Positions 41,976 to 51,145 of a DNA stretch of 64,000 bases are shown piece after piece. The position numbers and the translations under genes were made by a program. Within the stretch, counting starts at the first letter, position 1. Every line of letters begins with the position of its first letter. The notes beneath the pieces were generated by a model. It was given only the letters and a program-made list of their open reading frames with translations, made no database searches and was not told where the DNA came from. This stretch comes from Butyrivibrio proteoclasticus B316 (GTDB taxonomy: Bacteria; Bacillota; Clostridia; Lachnospirales; Lachnospiraceae): NCBI RefSeq assembly GCF_000145035.1, contig NC_014387.1, positions 1,372,276 to 1,436,275 of the forward strand, in the 5' to 3' direction.

Positions 41976-43316
41976 ATGAAATTAAACACAAAAAGAACTA
42001 TTCTTATCGGCTTTGCATTTATGTCAATTTGCGCTTTCTGGCAATTCTATGACAACGAAATTCCAAAGATACTCAAATACTCGTTTAATTTGGGTGAAAC
42101 ACTGACCGGTGTGGTTATGGCACTTGATAATGTGCTGGCACTTTTTCTTTTGCCTGTTTTCGGAACTGTTTCTGATGGAACAGAGACAAGATTTGGTAAA
42201 AGAATGCCATATATCGTTGTAGGAACAATTCTTTCTACGATTTTGCTTACAATTCTTATTACAGTGGCAAGACCAAGTGGAAGCCTTGCACTTTTTGTTG
42301 GTGTGCTTTTGCTGCTTCTTATTTCCATGGGTATTTACAGATCTCCTGCAGTTTCACTTATGCCTGATCTAACGCCGGCTCCTTGCAGAAGCTCAGCCAA
42401 TGCTGTGATCAACCTTATGGGAACTATAGGTGGAATCTATATTCTTGTGATGATAAAGGTTTTGCTAAAAGAGGCAGATGATCCAGCCAGAACAAATTAT
42501 ATTCCGCTGATGCTGAGCCTTGTTTTATTCATGCTGATCTCTATAGCTGTTGTCTTTTTTGCAATAAAAGAAAACAGGATCAAAGAGGAAATACATAAAG
42601 AGGGAGGCTTACATTCCCTTGGAGATACTTTTGATGATGAAAAGGATGCAGAATGCCTTAAAAACAAGGAACTATTTGAGGAGGGCTCTGTTACCAAGAA
42701 AATGCCACAAGAGGTTAAAAGAAGCCTTATATTTTTGCTGGCATCCGTATTCTTGTGGTTTACAGCTTACAATGCGGTAACGACAGCTTTTTCAAGATTT
42801 GTCGGCGAAGTGTGGGATCTTCATGACAATGCTTATGCTACATGCCTTTTGGTTGCAACTATAGCAGCTACTCTGAGCTATGTGCCTATTGCCTTAGTAT
42901 CATCCAAAATAGGTAGAAAGAAGACTATCCTTATTGGTATTTCTATTATGGCTGCCAGCTACGTTATCACCGGATTGTATCCGCATTTTTCACCTTCGAT
43001 CAACATCTTTTTTGCCCTGGTAGGTATAGGCTGGGCAGCTATAAATGTCAATTCCTATCCGATGGTTGTTGAGATGAGTAAGGCAGGGGATATAGGAAAA
43101 TTCACAGGAACCTACTATACATTTTCTATGGCGGCACAGGTATTTACGCCTATATTCTCGGGATTTTTGCTTGAACACGTTTCTTACAGAACTCTTTTTC
43201 CATATGCCTTTATTTTCTCAGCCCTTGCTTTTTGTACAATGCTGATGGTCAAGCATGGAGATGTTAAGCCACCTAAAAAGGAGCGGATAATAGAAAACTT
43301 TGATGTGGATGACTGA
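41976..43316 (+). CDS. MFS/GPH-type sugar:cation symporter
   Basis: 446 residues with about twelve membrane segments and a charged central loop of about 65 residues (230-295). It has an MFS-type loop 'GTVSDGTETRFGKRMPYIVV' after helix 2 and 'SSKIGRKKTILIGISIM' in the second half, as in GPH and SLC45-like sugar symporters. It lies 120 bp upstream of, and on the same strand as, the GH115-type glucuronidase gene. It therefore probably imports glucuronate-decorated xylo-oligosaccharides; the substrate is inferred. ATG 41976 follows GGGGGTTGGGG. Confidence 0.82.
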   Translation: MKLNTKRTILIGFAFMSICAFWQFYDNEIPKILKYSFNLGETLTGVVMALDNVLALFLLPVFGTVSDGTETRFGKRMPYIVVGTILSTILLTILITVARPSGSLALFVGVLLLLLISMGIYRSPAVSLMPDLTPAPCRSSANAVINLMGTIGGIYILVMIKVLLKEADDPARTNYIPLMLSLVLFMLISIAVVFFAIKENRIKEEIHKEGGLHSLGDTFDDEKDAECLKNKELFEEGSVTKKMPQEVKRSLIFLLASVFLWFTAYNAVTTAFSRFVGEVWDLHDNAYATCLLVATIAATLSYVPIALVSSKIGRKKTILIGISIMAASYVITGLYPHFSPSINIFFALVGIGWAAINVNSYPMVVEMSKAGDIGKFTGTYYTFSMAAQVFTPIFSGFLLEHVSYRTLFPYAFIFSALAFCTMLMVKHGDVKPPKKERIIENFDVDD

Positions 43317-43346
43317 TGATATATTATAGTCGAATATGCACAAATA

Positions 43347-43380
43347 TGGCGGGACAAAGGAGTGTCCCGCCATTATTTTT
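43347..43380 (+). terminator. Rho-independent terminator
   Basis: TGGCGGGACA (43347-43356) pairs with TGTCCCGCCA (43363-43372), followed by TTATTTTT. Confidence 0.85.
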
Positions 43381-43436
43381 GTGTTACGATTATGTGGCAA
43401 TAAAACTAGTGGTATACATATAAGTGGGGTAGAGCT

Positions 43437-45518
43437 GTGATCACATACAATACAAATATCATAAACATTCCTGTAAAAAAATCTGTGATGCTTGCTGCAG
43501 ATTCATTAAAAAGGGATATCCAAAATACATGCCTTAAATCAGATGAAAAGGGGAGTACTATTTCTTTTTCCGAGGATCCTTGTATAGAAAAAGAATGCTT
43601 TGTTATCTGTTATGGATCGGATGAACTAAAGATAAGCGCATCAGACGATCTTGGTTTTATTTATGGAATCTATTATATAAGCAAGGTTTTCCTTGGTGTA
43701 CATGAATTCTGGTTTTGGAACGAACAGAAATTTATCCAAAGAACAGGGTATGAGATTCCGGAAGGCTATCGCTATGCTTCAAAACCGTATGCGGTAAGAT
43801 TTCGCGGATGGTTCATAAATGATGAAGTACTGTTTGATGGCTGGAAAAAAGATAAAGATGACAACAGGCCCTGGGAGATGGCTTTTGAGACCCTTCTTCG
43901 TTTAGGCGGGAATATGACTATTCCGGGCACTGACTTTAATGCTCATATTTACAAAAAGCTGGCGTCTGACTATGGGTTATGGATAACACATCACCATGCT
44001 GAGCCTTTGGGGGCAAGAATGTTTGCCAGAGCCTATCCTGAACTTGAGGCTTCATATGATAAATATCCTGAATTATTTGAGAATTTGTGGAGAGAGGCTA
44101 TTGATGATCAGAAGGATTGTAAGGTCATCTGGAATCTGGGATTTCGAGGCCAGGGAGACAGACCCTTCTGGGCGGATGATCCTGCCTATGATTCAGACGA
44201 AAAGCGCGGGGCTCTTATGAGCAGATTGATACGAAGGCAGTATGATCTTGTCAAGGAAATGGACAGTAATGCGGTCTGCTGCAGCAATCTGTATGGTGAG
44301 ACTATGGAACTATACCAGAAAGGCCTGCTTGATATTCCTGAGGATGTGATCTTTATCTGGGCAGATAATGGCTTTGGCAAGATGGTATCAAGGAGGCAGG
44401 GAAGGCATAATCCAAGAGTTTATGCGCTTCCGGAAAAGGGGGCTGAAGGAATGCATGGAATATACTATCATGCTTCTTTTTACGATCTTCAGGCGGCAGC
44501 CCAGATGACAATGCTTCCAAATTCGCCTGAATTTGTGGTAAAAGAGCTGATGGATGTATATGACAAAAAAGCAGATGATTTTTGGATAATTAATTGCTCA
44601 AATGTCAAACCGCATGCATATATGCTTGATCTTATTGCAAGGATGTGGAAGAAACCCTTTGGAAACATAGATGCTGAAGGTGATGCAGATATCAGCTTAT
44701 ATGTAAATGCACATTTAAGTGATTATTGCAGGGAATATTATGGAGAAGAAGAGGACACTTTGGCATCTATTATGGAGCTTTACCGGAAATGGTCTTCCTA
44801 TTGTCCATTCTATGGCCCTAATGAGGACGACCACGCAGGAGAGCAGTTTACCAATCATGGGACCAGAGTCCTTGTTACAGGGCTTATCACGAATTATGCT
44901 AAGAAGAACCCGGGCTCAACTCCTGCTGCGACCGAATGGTTATGGTTTTCTGATAAAGAAACCTTAAGAGAGCAACTATTGGACTACAGAGAAATAATAG
45001 AACCTGCGCAGAGAGGGTATGAGGAATATCTGGTGAAATGCAGGCAGGTTCTTGGAAGCCTAAGTGAGTATACCAGACAGGTTTTGGAGGATACTCTTAT
45101 ATGGCAGATTGAATATCATTATTACAGCTACCTTGGCGCCCTACACGCCATAAGAGCTATTGACAGCATTATTTCTTCGCAGCAGCCTGCGGATACAGAT
45201 TATCTGGATGCTTTTTACGAGGCAGGTCTTTCTGCAAAAGCTTTTAAAAATGGCTATGATAAAATGCGCAGCCATGAACACGGCGTTTTTGAAGGCTTTT
45301 TTGACAACGACTGTGAAGCTGACATCAGGCAGTCCTATTATGTTATGAAAGGACTTATGTCTTTTACCAGATTTCATGGAGATGGACCTCACTTTTATAA
45401 GTGGCAGAGAATGTTTCAGGATGGCGCTGGCGGAAATAAGGTCCACCTGATATTAAGAGTCAAGAAGCATCTTACTGATGAGGAACTGTACAACTTAATG
45501 GAGCAGGCAAGAAAATAA
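43437..45518 (+). CDS. GH115-type alpha-glucuronidase
   Basis: 693 residues. The family removes glucuronic or 4-O-methylglucuronic acid from xylan side chains. Recognisable GH115 blocks: 'GFIYGIYYISKVFLGVHEFW', 'AVRFRGWFINDEVLFDGW', 'ETLLRLGGNMTIPGT', 'GLWITHHHAEPLGARMFARA', 'VIWNLGFRGQGDRPFW', 'GMHGIYYHASFYD' and 'WIINCSNVKPHAY'. It is shorter than secreted members and has no signal peptide, so it should act in the cytoplasm on imported oligosaccharides. Start is GTG 43437 with GGGG/AGAG just upstream. The symporter upstream is the likely supplier. Confidence 0.88.
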   Translation: MITYNTNIINIPVKKSVMLAADSLKRDIQNTCLKSDEKGSTISFSEDPCIEKECFVICYGSDELKISASDDLGFIYGIYYISKVFLGVHEFWFWNEQKFIQRTGYEIPEGYRYASKPYAVRFRGWFINDEVLFDGWKKDKDDNRPWEMAFETLLRLGGNMTIPGTDFNAHIYKKLASDYGLWITHHHAEPLGARMFARAYPELEASYDKYPELFENLWREAIDDQKDCKVIWNLGFRGQGDRPFWADDPAYDSDEKRGALMSRLIRRQYDLVKEMDSNAVCCSNLYGETMELYQKGLLDIPEDVIFIWADNGFGKMVSRRQGRHNPRVYALPEKGAEGMHGIYYHASFYDLQAAAQMTMLPNSPEFVVKELMDVYDKKADDFWIINCSNVKPHAYMLDLIARMWKKPFGNIDAEGDADISLYVNAHLSDYCREYYGEEEDTLASIMELYRKWSSYCPFYGPNEDDHAGEQFTNHGTRVLVTGLITNYAKKNPGSTPAATEWLWFSDKETLREQLLDYREIIEPAQRGYEEYLVKCRQVLGSLSEYTRQVLEDTLIWQIEYHYYSYLGALHAIRAIDSIISSQQPADTDYLDAFYEAGLSAKAFKNGYDKMRSHEHGVFEGFFDNDCEADIRQSYYVMKGLMSFTRFHGDGPHFYKWQRMFQDGAGGNKVHLILRVKKHLTDEELYNLMEQARK

Positions 45519-45596
45519 AAAAACGATAGCTATGCCACGAATTGATTTAATAAATGGTTATTATATTAGGTGATCATTTTCGTGGGGGAATGACGT

Positions 45597-46757
45597 ATGA
45601 AAAGTTTTTGGAAAAAGAATGTTCTGATTTTTTTAATTGCAGTTATGAGCATTCAACTGATGGGGTGCGGACGCGGATATACATATAGAGATAAACTTTC
45701 AGTTGAGGTAAGAGCAAGAATTGCTGCGACGGCTTACCTGTTTAAAAACAAATTTGGCGCAGTATTATACAATGTTGATGCTTATGCACCTTTTGTTTTG
45801 ATTGTCAAAGACTCGTTATACAACGAGGCTGAGTGTTCATATTTTTATAGAGGCAGTAAACATACTCTTTGGGTCAATAATGATGATGGCAAGATTTATA
45901 CAGATGATCTTGTGGGATATGCCAATAAATCTCTGACAGACAGATTTGCCAGAAAGATAGGATTACCTGATGGAGAAAAGGTAGAACTGACTTACCTTCC
46001 GGACTATGAAATTCAGACATCTACCATAAATGATGGCAGTACTTATCCGGCTAATACTCACATTGATTTTTTTCCTTCTGAATATACTGAGCAGGATGTT
46101 GATGTGTATATATCTGAAGATAACTTAAAAGGTGAGATCAGGGATATAAAGATATATTCAAACAGAAGCTGCATGGATTATGACGAGATAGTGACAGCTG
46201 ATAAGTATCATGAGCTTTTCTATGGTAAGGATGTAACGCTTTATTGCACTGATGGCTATGTTACCTATGAAACTGAGGCGGGAAGGACCATTATTGTAAC
46301 TGTTTATAATGAGGACTCTTCTATTTACGCGGACAGGGTTAAGCTGGAATATTATGATGAGTATCGCTATTCCTATGGCTATTCTGTCAAGGATAAAAAA
46401 TATGTGGTCAGCCAGAAGGCATTTACGGATTATAGCAGTAAAGACTTTGATGTGAACCTGAATGGCAGAGGAACTGATACGGTCTTAAAAGTAAGGACCA
46501 GAAGAGATATTAAGGCTGATTTATATGTTTATGGATTAAATCGTTTAAAAGTAAAATGTACCTATGATCATATATATGCACAAAATAGTTATCCAAGAGA
46601 GCAGAGCTACAAGGTATTTAATTGTAAGAATGGCTGGAAGAAGCTTGTTGATTCAAGAATAAGAGAAATTAAACATAGAAAAAGCGGCATTGTTCCGAGC
46701 TGTGATCAGAGAGTTTTTTCTTTTAACAAGGATTCGGATTACGTGTTAGATATTTAG
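45597..46757 (+). CDS. Putative lipoprotein of unknown function
   Basis: 386 residues. A lipoprotein signal peptide is clear: basic start 'MKSFWKKN', hydrophobic core and lipobox 'QLMGC' at residues 20-24. The rest is rich in Tyr, Asp and beta-strand patterns, with no domain recognised. GGGGGAATG upstream is the ribosome site. It stands between the glucuronidase and a GDPD gene; no operon link is shown by spacing. Confidence 0.75.
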   Translation: MKSFWKKNVLIFLIAVMSIQLMGCGRGYTYRDKLSVEVRARIAATAYLFKNKFGAVLYNVDAYAPFVLIVKDSLYNEAECSYFYRGSKHTLWVNNDDGKIYTDDLVGYANKSLTDRFARKIGLPDGEKVELTYLPDYEIQTSTINDGSTYPANTHIDFFPSEYTEQDVDVYISEDNLKGEIRDIKIYSNRSCMDYDEIVTADKYHELFYGKDVTLYCTDGYVTYETEAGRTIIVTVYNEDSSIYADRVKLEYYDEYRYSYGYSVKDKKYVVSQKAFTDYSSKDFDVNLNGRGTDTVLKVRTRRDIKADLYVYGLNRLKVKCTYDHIYAQNSYPREQSYKVFNCKNGWKKLVDSRIREIKHRKSGIVPSCDQRVFSFNKDSDYVLDI

Positions 46758-46897
46758 ATTTATTTTTGATACATATTTCAGTTTTAATTTCATTTAAAAT
46801 TTAGTTGCGTTATACGTATTAAGGCTGTAAAATATTTAGCGGACAATGTCTGTTAGATTTTTAACGCTTGTTTATATTGGATTTAGGAAGTGGTTTG

Positions 46898-47797
46898 ATG
46901 TTGATTCTTAAGGCTTTTGGCTTAATAGTTTTTTTAATGTGCGTGTTATACATGCTTATGATTATGCCAAGAGTGGTGAATAAACCATCAAGTGAACCCT
47001 TCACCCGGGTCTTATATGCTCATAGGGGACTACACGATAACAGGAGCAATGCACCGGAGAATTCAATGGCAGCCTTCAGAAAGGCTGTGGAGGCCGGATA
47101 TGGCATAGAATGTGATGTCCAGCTTACCAGGGATGGGGTTCCAGTTATTTTCCACGATTTTACATTGGCAAGGATTGCCAGATATCCTGATGGATGTGTT
47201 CCTGCAGATGCAGTTCCTAATCCGGATGGGAGCCTTGGAGTAAAAGGCAAGGTAGTCGATTACACATACGAGGAGCTATTACAATTTCATTTACTTGATT
47301 CTGATGAGAAAATCCCAAAATTTGAGGAGTTTCTTCAGATGGTAAATGGTACAATTCCAATTATTGTTGAACTTAAGATCGAGCTTAAGGATTTAGCAGT
47401 ATGTCGTAAGGTGGACGAACTTCTTGAAGATTATAAGGGGATTTACTGTATAGAGTCCTTTAACCCTCTTGGAGTTATGTGGTATAGGAAGAACAGACCA
47501 CAGGTGTTCAGAGGACAGCTTTCTGATGCGTTCCACAAGGACAAGCCGGAAGAATTTCAGGGGCCTTTGTACTTTATACTTACTAATTTATTATTTAACT
47601 TTCTTACAAGGCCGGACTTTATTGCTTTTAATCACAAATATGCAAACTGTCTTGCCAGAAGGATTTGCAGACGCGTTTATGGCAACGTTGCCGCAGCCTG
47701 GACCATCAAGAGTGAAGAAGAATTGGCGAAGGCAAGAAAGCATTTTGACATATTCATCTTCGACAGCTTTGTCCCACAGAGTGGCCCCAAAGCGTAA
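46898..47797 (+). CDS. Membrane-anchored glycerophosphodiester phosphodiesterase
   Basis: 299 residues. An N-terminal membrane anchor (about 3-24) precedes a GDPD TIM barrel with both catalytic blocks: 'LYAHRGLHDN...APENSMAAF' (His-Arg, Glu) and 'GIECDVQLTRDGVPVIFHD' (Glu-x-Asp, His). 'IPIIVELKIE' carries the usual Glu/Lys pair. It splits glycerophosphodiesters into glycerol-3-phosphate and an alcohol, in phospholipid or teichoic-acid turnover. ATG 46898 follows AGGAAG; the open frame extends back to 46868. Confidence 0.9.
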   Translation: MLILKAFGLIVFLMCVLYMLMIMPRVVNKPSSEPFTRVLYAHRGLHDNRSNAPENSMAAFRKAVEAGYGIECDVQLTRDGVPVIFHDFTLARIARYPDGCVPADAVPNPDGSLGVKGKVVDYTYEELLQFHLLDSDEKIPKFEEFLQMVNGTIPIIVELKIELKDLAVCRKVDELLEDYKGIYCIESFNPLGVMWYRKNRPQVFRGQLSDAFHKDKPEEFQGPLYFILTNLLFNFLTRPDFIAFNHKYANCLARRICRRVYGNVAAAWTIKSEEELAKARKHFDIFIFDSFVPQSGPKA

Positions 47798-47914
47798 ACG
47801 TATTTAATTTTTATATGGTAATTGCATACATTTCTACTAATGTCAGCTTCTGTGATGATACATATGGCCAGAAGTGAGGTGATTTGTAGTGATTCATGAT
47901 GGCGAGAAAATATG

Positions 47915-47957
47915 CAAAAAATCCGATTTGATGCGCAGCATCATCGGAGGATTTTTT
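47915..47957 (+). terminator. Rho-independent terminator between GDPD and ppdK
   Basis: AAAAATCC pairs with GGATTTTT, with inner TGATGC/GCATCA, and a T-run follows. The rest of the 310-bp gap (to 48108) holds a TATAAT at about 48042 without a clear -35, probably part of the ppdK promoter. Confidence 0.7.
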
Positions 47958-48108
47958 ACATATTTCGAGTCGAATGAAAACACAAAACACCGGATTACCG
48001 GGCATATGTATCGTTACGGAAGCGTACGGTAGAGTGTAGTGATTATAATAAATGCACAATATTGAAAGGTGCCGCTTTATTAGAGGAGCGGCAGGAAAGG
48101 TAGAAAAC

Positions 48109-50955
48109 ATGGCGAACAAGTGGGTTTATATGTTCAGTGAAGGTAACATGACAATGCGTAACCTTCTCGGTGGTAAGGGCGCTAACCTTGCAGAGATGAC
48201 AAGCATTGGCCTTCCAGTACCACAGGGCTTCACAATCACAACTGAGGCCTGCACACAGTATTACGAGGATGGTCGTAAGATCAATGACGAGATCATGGCT
48301 CAGGCTATGGAAGGCGTCAAGAAAATGGAGGAGATTAACGGCAAGAAGTTTGGCGATCTTCAGAACCCTCTTCTTGTATCTGTTCGTTCAGGTGCTCGTG
48401 CATCAATGCCTGGTATGATGGACACAATCCTCAACCTCGGTCTTAATGATGACGTAGTTGCAGCAATGATCAAGGGCAATCCTGATCCTGCATTCGAGCG
48501 TTTCGTATATGATTCATATCGTCGTTTCATCCAGATGTTCTCAGATGTTGTTATGGAAGTTGGTAAGAAGTACTTCGAGCAGCTTATCGATGCAATGAAA
48601 GAGAAGAAGGGTGTTAAGTTCGACGTTGACCTTACAGCAGCTGACCTCAAGGAGCTTGCAGAGCAGTTCAAGGCTGAGTACAAGAATCAGCTTGGCAAGG
48701 ACTTCCCTTCAGATCCTGTAGAGCAGCTCAAGCTTGCTATTGAGGCTGTATTCCGTTCATGGGATAACCCTCGTGCTAACGTATATCGTCGTGATAACGA
48801 TATCCCATATTCATGGGGAACAGCTGTTAACGTAATGCCTATGGTATTCGGTAACCTTAATAATGAGTCTGGTACAGGTGTTGCATTCACACGTGACCCT
48901 GCAACAGGTGAGAATAAGCTTATGGGTGAGTTCCTTATCAATGCTCAGGGTGAGGACGTAGTTGCTGGTGTTCGTACACCTATGCCAATCGCTCAGATGG
49001 AGAAGGAATTCCCAGAAGCATATGCTGAGTTCATCAAGGTTTGTGAGACTCTTGAGAACCACTATCATGATATGCAGGATATGGAGTTCACTGTTGAGAA
49101 CAAGAAGCTCTATATGCTTCAGTGCCGTAATGGTAAGAGAACAGCTCCTGCTGCTCTTAAGATTGCTTGCGACCTCGTTGATGAGGGACACAAGACTCCA
49201 GAAGAAGCTGTAGCAATGATCGATCCTAGAAACCTTGATACACTTCTTCACCCTCAGTTTGATGCTGCTGCTCTTAAGGCTGCAACACCTATCGGAAAGG
49301 GTCTTGGTGCATCACCTGGAGCTGCTTGCGGTAAGGTTGTATTCACAGCTGACGATGCAGTTGAATGGGCTGCAAGAGGAGAGAAGGTAGTTCTTGTAAG
49401 ACTTGAGACATCTCCAGAAGATATCACAGGTATGAAGGCTGCTCAGGGTATCCTTACAGTTCGTGGTGGTATGACATCACACGCTGCCGTAGTTGCTCGT
49501 GGTATGGGTGAGTGCTGCGTATCAGGTTGTGGCGACATCAACATGGACGAAGAGAACAAGAAGTTCACACTTGCTGGAAAAGAGTTCCACGAGGGAGACT
49601 TCATTTCAATTGATGGTACAACAGGTAACATCTATGATGGTCAGATCGCAACAGTTGACGCTCAGATCGCTGGTGAGTTCGGACGTATCATGGCTTGGGC
49701 TGATGAGTTCAGAAAACTTAAGGTTCGTACAAATGCTGATACACCTGCTGATGCTAAGAAGGCTAGAGAGCTTGGCGCTGAGGGTATTGGTCTTTGCCGT
49801 ACAGAGCACATGTTCTTCGAGGAAGACAGAATTGCTGCATTCCGTGAGATGATCTGCTCAGATACAGTAGAAGAGAGAGAAGCTGCTCTTGAGAAGATCC
49901 TTCCTTATCAGCAGAACGACTTCAAGGCTCTTTATGAGGCTCTTGAGGGATGCCCTGTTACTATCAGATTCCTTGATCCACCTCTTCACGAGTTCGTTCC
50001 TACAACAGAGGACGAGATCAAGAAGCTTGCTGAAGCAAAGAATAAGAGCGTAGACGAGATCAAGGCTATCATCAACTCACTTCATGAGTTTAACCCTATG
50101 ATGGGTCACAGAGGATGCCGTCTTGCAGTTACATATCCTGAAATTGCCAAGATGCAGACTAAGGCTGTTATCCGTGCAGCTCTTGAAGTTCAGAAGGCAC
50201 ATGCTGACTGGAACGTTAAGCCTGAAATCATGATTCCTCTTGTATGTGAGGTTAAAGAGCTTAAGTATGTTAAGAAGGTAGTAGTTGAGACAGCTGATGC
50301 TGAAATCGCTGCTGCAGGCGCTAAGCTTGAGTATGAAGTTGGTACAATGATCGAGATCCCAAGAGCTGCTCTTACAGCTGATGAGATCGCTAAGGAAGCT
50401 GATTTCTTCTGCTTCGGTACAAACGACCTTACACAGATGACATTTGGATTCTCTCGTGATGATGCTGGTAAGTTCCTCAATGCTTACTATGATACAAAGA
50501 TCTTCGAGAACGATCCATTTGCTAAGCTTGACCAGACAGGTGTTGGTAAGCTTATGGAAATGTCACTTAAGCTTGGTAAGCCAGTTAACCCATCACTTCA
50601 CGTTGGTATCTGCGGAGAGCACGGTGGAGATCCTTCATCAGTTGAGTTCTGCCACAAGATCGGACTTGACTATGTATCATGCTCACCATTCCGTGTTCCT
50701 GTTGCAAGACTTGCTGCTGCTCAGGCTGCTATTGCTGAGAAGGCTGCTAAGAAGTGCGACAAGTGCGAGGATGCTACAAAGTCTTTCGTAGATGATGAGA
50801 CCAAGCAGAAGCTTCACGATGCAGCTGAGAAGGCTCAGGAAGTAGCTAAGGTTCTTGCAGAGCAGTCAGCAGACGTTGCTAAGGCTGGTCTTGAGGGACT
50901 TAAGGCTGGTGTTGATGCAGCTGTTAAGGCTTACAAAGAGACAAGAAATAAATAA
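48109..50955 (+). CDS. ppdK: Pyruvate, phosphate dikinase
   Basis: 948 residues. It interconverts PEP, AMP and PPi with pyruvate, ATP and Pi, central to PPi-based glycolysis in anaerobes. The N-terminal ATP-grasp part starts 'KWVYMFSEGN'. The phosphohistidine is in 'TVRGGMTSHAAVVARGMGE', and the C-terminal PEP barrel has the Cys in 'HVGICGEHGGDPSSVEF'. The usual length is about 875. Here about 70 extra residues follow 'PVARLAAAQAAI', with a CxxC ('KKCDKCED') and an Ala/Lys-rich amphipathic helix. Codon use favours CGT for Arg, unlike neighbours that use AGA, as expected for high expression. GGAAAGG precedes the ATG. Confidence 0.95.
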   Translation: MANKWVYMFSEGNMTMRNLLGGKGANLAEMTSIGLPVPQGFTITTEACTQYYEDGRKINDEIMAQAMEGVKKMEEINGKKFGDLQNPLLVSVRSGARASMPGMMDTILNLGLNDDVVAAMIKGNPDPAFERFVYDSYRRFIQMFSDVVMEVGKKYFEQLIDAMKEKKGVKFDVDLTAADLKELAEQFKAEYKNQLGKDFPSDPVEQLKLAIEAVFRSWDNPRANVYRRDNDIPYSWGTAVNVMPMVFGNLNNESGTGVAFTRDPATGENKLMGEFLINAQGEDVVAGVRTPMPIAQMEKEFPEAYAEFIKVCETLENHYHDMQDMEFTVENKKLYMLQCRNGKRTAPAALKIACDLVDEGHKTPEEAVAMIDPRNLDTLLHPQFDAAALKAATPIGKGLGASPGAACGKVVFTADDAVEWAARGEKVVLVRLETSPEDITGMKAAQGILTVRGGMTSHAAVVARGMGECCVSGCGDINMDEENKKFTLAGKEFHEGDFISIDGTTGNIYDGQIATVDAQIAGEFGRIMAWADEFRKLKVRTNADTPADAKKARELGAEGIGLCRTEHMFFEEDRIAAFREMICSDTVEEREAALEKILPYQQNDFKALYEALEGCPVTIRFLDPPLHEFVPTTEDEIKKLAEAKNKSVDEIKAIINSLHEFNPMMGHRGCRLAVTYPEIAKMQTKAVIRAALEVQKAHADWNVKPEIMIPLVCEVKELKYVKKVVVETADAEIAAAGAKLEYEVGTMIEIPRAALTADEIAKEADFFCFGTNDLTQMTFGFSRDDAGKFLNAYYDTKIFENDPFAKLDQTGVGKLMEMSLKLGKPVNPSLHVGICGEHGGDPSSVEFCHKIGLDYVSCSPFRVPVARLAAAQAAIAEKAAKKCDKCEDATKSFVDDETKQKLHDAAEKAQEVAKVLAEQSADVAKAGLEGLKAGVDAAVKAYKETRNK

Positions 50956-50991
50956 TTAAGATTACAAAAACTATTTTGTAATTAGAAATAA

Positions 50992-51030
50992 AAGAAGGAC
51001 TATTCAACCATGAGTAGTTCTTCTTTTTTG
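50992..51030 (+). terminator. Terminator of ppdK
   Basis: AAGAAGGACTA (50992-51002) pairs with TAGTTCTTCTT (51015-51025), followed by TTTTG. Confidence 0.75.
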
Positions 51031-51093
51031 TTATTTTTTGTACATTATAATTTTATATTGTGTTTATATATTTCTGTTTTTAACGTGATATAG

Positions 51094-51123
51094 TTTAATG
51101 GTAGATGTCGGTATACCGATAAT
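51094..51123 (+). promoter_or_regulatory. Possible sigma-28 (SigD) promoter of the chemoreceptor
   Basis: ACCGATAAT (51115-51123) is close to the motility-sigma -10 GCCGATAA; a weak TTTAAT -35 lies 15 bases upstream. A chemoreceptor is a natural member of that regulon. Confidence 0.3.
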
Positions 51124-51145
51124 TTCTGTATGAAAGGAAAATATT

